A DNA stretch of 64,000 nucleotides from Pseudomonas sp. 31-12 (GTDB taxonomy: Bacteria > Pseudomonadota > Gammaproteobacteria > Pseudomonadales > Pseudomonadaceae). The notes below the pieces were generated by a model. The model worked only from the letters and a program-made list of their open reading frames with translations, had not been told where the DNA came from and made no database searches. Positions 61,410 to 64,000 of the stretch are shown piece after piece (the first letter of the stretch is position 1; every line of letters begins with the position of its first letter). Location: positions 682,001 through 746,000 of the forward strand of contig NZ_CP029482.1 of the NCBI RefSeq assembly GCF_003151075.1, read 5' to 3'. A program made the position numbers and the translations under genes.

Positions 61410-62843
61410 ATGAGCCGCAAACAGCAACTGCTCAAGCGCCATCGGCGCAACAAACGCATCGGCCTTTTGATCGCGCTGGTGCTGTTGATTGCCATCGGAC
61501 TGCTGGTGGCCTGGTGGTTGCCGCTGGTGCTGGCGGTGCTGGGCTGGATTGCCCACGAAGCCTGGTTCGCCGATCACCTGTTCTACTCGCCCAAAGACGA
61601 TTACCAATACAGTTTCCCGCCGTACACCCCGCAGCCCAAGGTGCATCTGGACGGGGAGCGTTTGCGCCTGGACGAAGGCGTGATGCTGGTCGACGACGCA
61701 ACGCTGGTGTTGGCGCTGCGGGTAAAAAGCACGTGGCTGGGGCGCTTTATCGATCCGGTGGTCGAATTGCTGGGTGGCGAAAATCCGGATCAACAGACGT
61801 TTGAGCGCGGTGTGAACGGCCTTCGCTACCTGAACCTCAGCGGTCAGGCGCAAGTGTTGTCGCGGGGCGAGTTGCGCCTCCAGGGACGCTTCTGCCGCTT
61901 AGTCGGCGAGCCGGTGCTGTGGGCGCTGGAGCAACCGGATTATCGCCGCCAGCGGGTGATGGTGATCGCGCCCCACGCCGACGACGCCGAGCTGGCCGCC
62001 TATGGTTTGTACAGCCAGGCCGATGAAGCCTGGATCGTGACCCTCACCGCCGGTGAAATCGAAGCCGAACATTATCAGCAGATCGGTTTGAGCAAGGTCG
62101 AGGCCGCCCGACTCAAGGGCCGTTTGCGCGCCTGGGACAGCATCGCTGTGCCGCGCTGGGCGGGCGTGCCTGAAGCGCATTGCGTGCAGCTGGGATATTT
62201 CTGCCTGCAACTGGCGGCGATGCAGGCTGCACCGACGAAGCCGATGGGTTCCCGTGAAGCCGAGTTGAGCGACACCCGTGTGTATCGCCAGTTGAATCCA
62301 TTTGCCCTGCCGGGCGACGTCGACGGTGCGCCGACCTGGAACAATCTGCTGGCCGATCTGCGTGAGCTTTTGTTGCGCGCGCGTCCCGAAGTGATCGTGC
62401 TGCCACACCCGACGCTCGATCCGCATCCCGATCATCTCTGCGCCCAGCAAGCGGTCCTCGAAGCCTTGAGCGGTCTTGAGTGGCAGCCGACCACCTTGCT
62501 CGGCTACGCCAATCATCTGCACGATAACGATCGCTGGCCGATGGGCGATGCGGGGCACGGCATCGCGCTGCCGCCGGCCTTTGACCCGGCGACGCAGATG
62601 CAGCCTTGCTGCCTGCCGCTGTCGTTGGACCTTCAGCGTGATAAAGCCATGGCGCTGGGCATGATGCACGACCTGCAACCGCCCATGCCGTTCAAGCGAC
62701 GTTTGCGTCGGTTGATACAACGGTTGCTGGCCCGTAGAGTGCCGCCCCTTTATGGCGAGAACGAATTTTTTCGAAAAGCGGTCAGACGCCATGAATTGTT
62801 GTGGCTTTTGAAGCATGGTGAAACATCTCGACAGCAGAAATGA
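61410..62843 (+). CDS. dnpA: PIG-L family de-N-acetylase DnpA
   Basis: A 477-residue membrane-anchored LmbE/PIG-L deacetylase. Two hydrophobic helices at about residues 17-50 (IGLLIALVLLIAIGLLVAWW) anchor it. The zinc and catalytic motif APHADDAELAAYG (about 190-202) and a second His cluster HPTLDPHPDH (about 331-340) are intact. It would remove acetyl from an N-acetyl sugar of the core. In P. aeruginosa dnpA (PA5002) is linked to fluoroquinolone tolerance. The start at ATG 61410 is 8 bases after the mig-14-like stop. Confidence 0.93.
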   Translation: MSRKQQLLKRHRRNKRIGLLIALVLLIAIGLLVAWWLPLVLAVLGWIAHEAWFADHLFYSPKDDYQYSFPPYTPQPKVHLDGERLRLDEGVMLVDDATLVLALRVKSTWLGRFIDPVVELLGGENPDQQTFERGVNGLRYLNLSGQAQVLSRGELRLQGRFCRLVGEPVLWALEQPDYRRQRVMVIAPHADDAELAAYGLYSQADEAWIVTLTAGEIEAEHYQQIGLSKVEAARLKGRLRAWDSIAVPRWAGVPEAHCVQLGYFCLQLAAMQAAPTKPMGSREAELSDTRVYRQLNPFALPGDVDGAPTWNNLLADLRELLLRARPEVIVLPHPTLDPHPDHLCAQQAVLEALSGLEWQPTTLLGYANHLHDNDRWPMGDAGHGIALPPAFDPATQMQPCCLPLSLDLQRDKAMALGMMHDLQPPMPFKRRLRRLIQRLLARRVPPLYGENEFFRKAVRRHELLWLLKHGETSRQQK

Positions 62844-62896
62844 AGCACTTCGCGGCCTAGCATGGCCGCGTCTTAAACAACTGCAGTGATTCTTCT

Positions 62897-63781
62897 GTGA
62901 TCAACCCACGCCCGCGCATTGTTTTTCTGATCCCGTATTTCGGCCAATGGCCGTTCTGGATGCCGTTTTTCCTGGAGAGTTGCCGTCGCAACGCCGATAT
63001 CGACTGGTTGCTATTCAGCGACTGCGGCACGCCCGAGAATCTGCCCCCCAACGTCACGGTCGAGTGCATGACGTTCAAAGATTACTGCGGGTTGGTCTCA
63101 CAACGGCTGGATATCGACTTTGCGCCGGATGCGGCTTACAAGCTCTGCGACATCAAGCCGGCGCTGGGGCATATTCATGCCGACCGCTTGCAAGGCTATG
63201 ATTTCTGGGGGTTCGGCGATATTGATCTGGTGTATGGTGACCTGCGAAGTTATTTCACCCCTGATCGGCTGGCCGGTTATGACCTGTTCTCGACTCACGA
63301 GCGACGAGTAGCAGGGCATCTCTGCCTGATGCGCAACAACGCCCGCAAGCGTGAGTTGTTCATGCAGATGAAGAATTGGCGAAAGCGCTTCACCGATCAG
63401 GAGCATCATGCGCTGGACGAGGGCGCATTCAGCCGGATCTTCCTCTGGCGCAAGAATTTCCCCGAGCCGTTGTTCACCTTGGTGGGCAAGCTCAATCCGT
63501 GGCGTCGGCGCAGCGAGTTCACCGAGGCGTTCAGCACGCCGGGTGGCTGCATCAAGTGGCACGACGGCACGGATGATTTTCCGCATCACTGGTATTGGCG
63601 TAATGGCTGTTTGAGTAATGATCGCGATGGCGATCGCCGGTTTCCGTACTTCCACTTCGTTTGCTGGAAACGCAACGAGTGGTCACGGTTGCCTCCACCC
63701 GATCCAGCCGAGGTCAGGCGTATCGCCGCCGAACCGGCCTGGGTCATCGATGCGACAGGTTTTCACCGAGGAGCGTTATGA
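62897..63781 (+). CDS. DUF6625-like glycosyltransferase-type protein
   Basis: A 294-residue protein starting at GTG 62897. It opens with RIVFLIPYFGQWPFWMPFFL and carries YDFWGFGDIDLVYGDL (about 109-124), whose DID looks like the metal-binding DXD of GT-A glycosyltransferases. AYKLCDIKPALG and a Trp/Tyr-rich C-terminal half (HHWYWRNG, YFHFVCWKRNEW) follow. The family is seen in surface-polysaccharide loci, and its sugar is unknown. I recall no such gene between dnpA and ssg in P. aeruginosa, so it may add a strain-specific core sugar. Its stop overlaps the ssg start (ATGA). The ribosome-binding site is weak. Confidence 0.75.
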   Translation: MINPRPRIVFLIPYFGQWPFWMPFFLESCRRNADIDWLLFSDCGTPENLPPNVTVECMTFKDYCGLVSQRLDIDFAPDAAYKLCDIKPALGHIHADRLQGYDFWGFGDIDLVYGDLRSYFTPDRLAGYDLFSTHERRVAGHLCLMRNNARKRELFMQMKNWRKRFTDQEHHALDEGAFSRIFLWRKNFPEPLFTLVGKLNPWRRRSEFTEAFSTPGGCIKWHDGTDDFPHHWYWRNGCLSNDRDGDRRFPYFHFVCWKRNEWSRLPPPDPAEVRRIAAEPAWVIDATGFHRGAL

Positions 63782-64000
63782 GTCAACGGTCAAAGGTTCT
63801 GCAATTGCAGCCTGACTACAATGTCAAAGCCCATGATTTTGCCGACCTCGCGGAGCAGATCGTCAAGGCGCTGCCAAATGATCGCTACGAAGTCACTGCA
63901 GCGTTCCTGCGGGGCAAGCCCGGGCCGGGCGAGGCTGTGAGCCAGGCCGACCGTTCGGTGTATTTCGAGTTTTCCGACAAGTCCCTCAAGGGCATGCGCC
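63778..64000 (+). CDS. ssg: Glycosyltransferase Ssg, N-terminal part (runs off the window)
   Basis: The first 74 residues of a glycosyltransferase whose opening, KVLQLQPDYNVKAHDFADLA, matches my recollection of Pseudomonas Ssg (PA5001). The visible part includes NDRYEVTAAFLRGKPGPGEA, the start of a GT-B acceptor domain. Ssg is needed for normal core/O-antigen and phage sensitivity in Pseudomonas. It is coupled to the DUF6625-like gene by an ATGA overlap. The donor-binding half lies beyond 64000. Confidence 0.88.
   Translation, partial: MSQRSKVLQLQPDYNVKAHDFADLAEQIVKALPNDRYEVTAAFLRGKPGPGEAVSQADRSVYFEFSDKSLKGMR

Overview
The window is bacterial chromosome from a fluorescent-group Pseudomonas. 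The evidence is the gene content and order: putA/putP back to back, aceE-aceF beside dipA and msrA, and glnE followed by the LPS-core operon waaF-waaC-waaG-waaP-kinases-wapO-wapH-mig14-like-dnpA-ssg, which matches the Pseudomonas core-LPS locus. High GC and many Pseudomonas-type REP palindromes agree. I see no tRNA, rRNA, CRISPR array or intact insertion sequence.

Layout. (1) 1-3.0 kb, minus strand: the promoter-proximal end of an aryl-polyene-type fatty-acid/polyketide operon (chain-length-factor ketosynthase, acyltransferase, two ACPs, membrane protein, start of an AMP-ligase). (2) 3.3-19 kb: housekeeping genes, namely an orphan ParA ATPase, trxC, a MazEF-like toxin-antitoxin pair, selO, an MscK-type mechanosensitive channel with the CvrA K+/H+ antiporter, two chemoreceptors either side of a coiled-coil/zapA pair, and an acyl-CoA dehydrogenase. 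(3) 19-25 kb: divergent putA and putP with five GTTGCA-type boxes between them. (4) 25.4-34.0 kb: an orphan type VI secretion effector island, vgrG - DUF4123 adaptor - Rhs polymorphic toxin - immunity gene, followed by an AT-rich second immunity-like gene. (5) 34.3-34.8 kb: a small gene preceded by a leader that folds on paper into a three-way-junction RNA. (6) 35-49.5 kb: rlmJ, msrA, dipA, a PhoD-like phosphatase, aceF, aceE, glnE. (7) 49.8-64 kb: the LPS-core operon, interrupted at 56.8-57.6 kb by a REP pair, a small lipoprotein gene and a candidate minus-strand small RNA.

How the parts work together. The vgrG island supplies its own spike, loading adaptor, toxin and antidote but no secretion machinery, so it must use an apparatus encoded elsewhere. 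The core operon builds and decorates inner-core heptose (heptosyltransferases, kinases, carbamoyltransferase) and then the outer core. AceE/AceF feed acetyl-CoA, and GlnE tunes glutamine synthetase, from a shared divergent control region that carries three GTAGT/ACTAC palindromes.

Strongest candidates for something undescribed: the C-terminal toxin of the Rhs protein with its immunity pair (32.35-34.04 kb), the structured leader at 34341-34454, and the putative small RNA at 57355-57444. Gene identities come from reading motifs and from remembered gene order. No database search was run.
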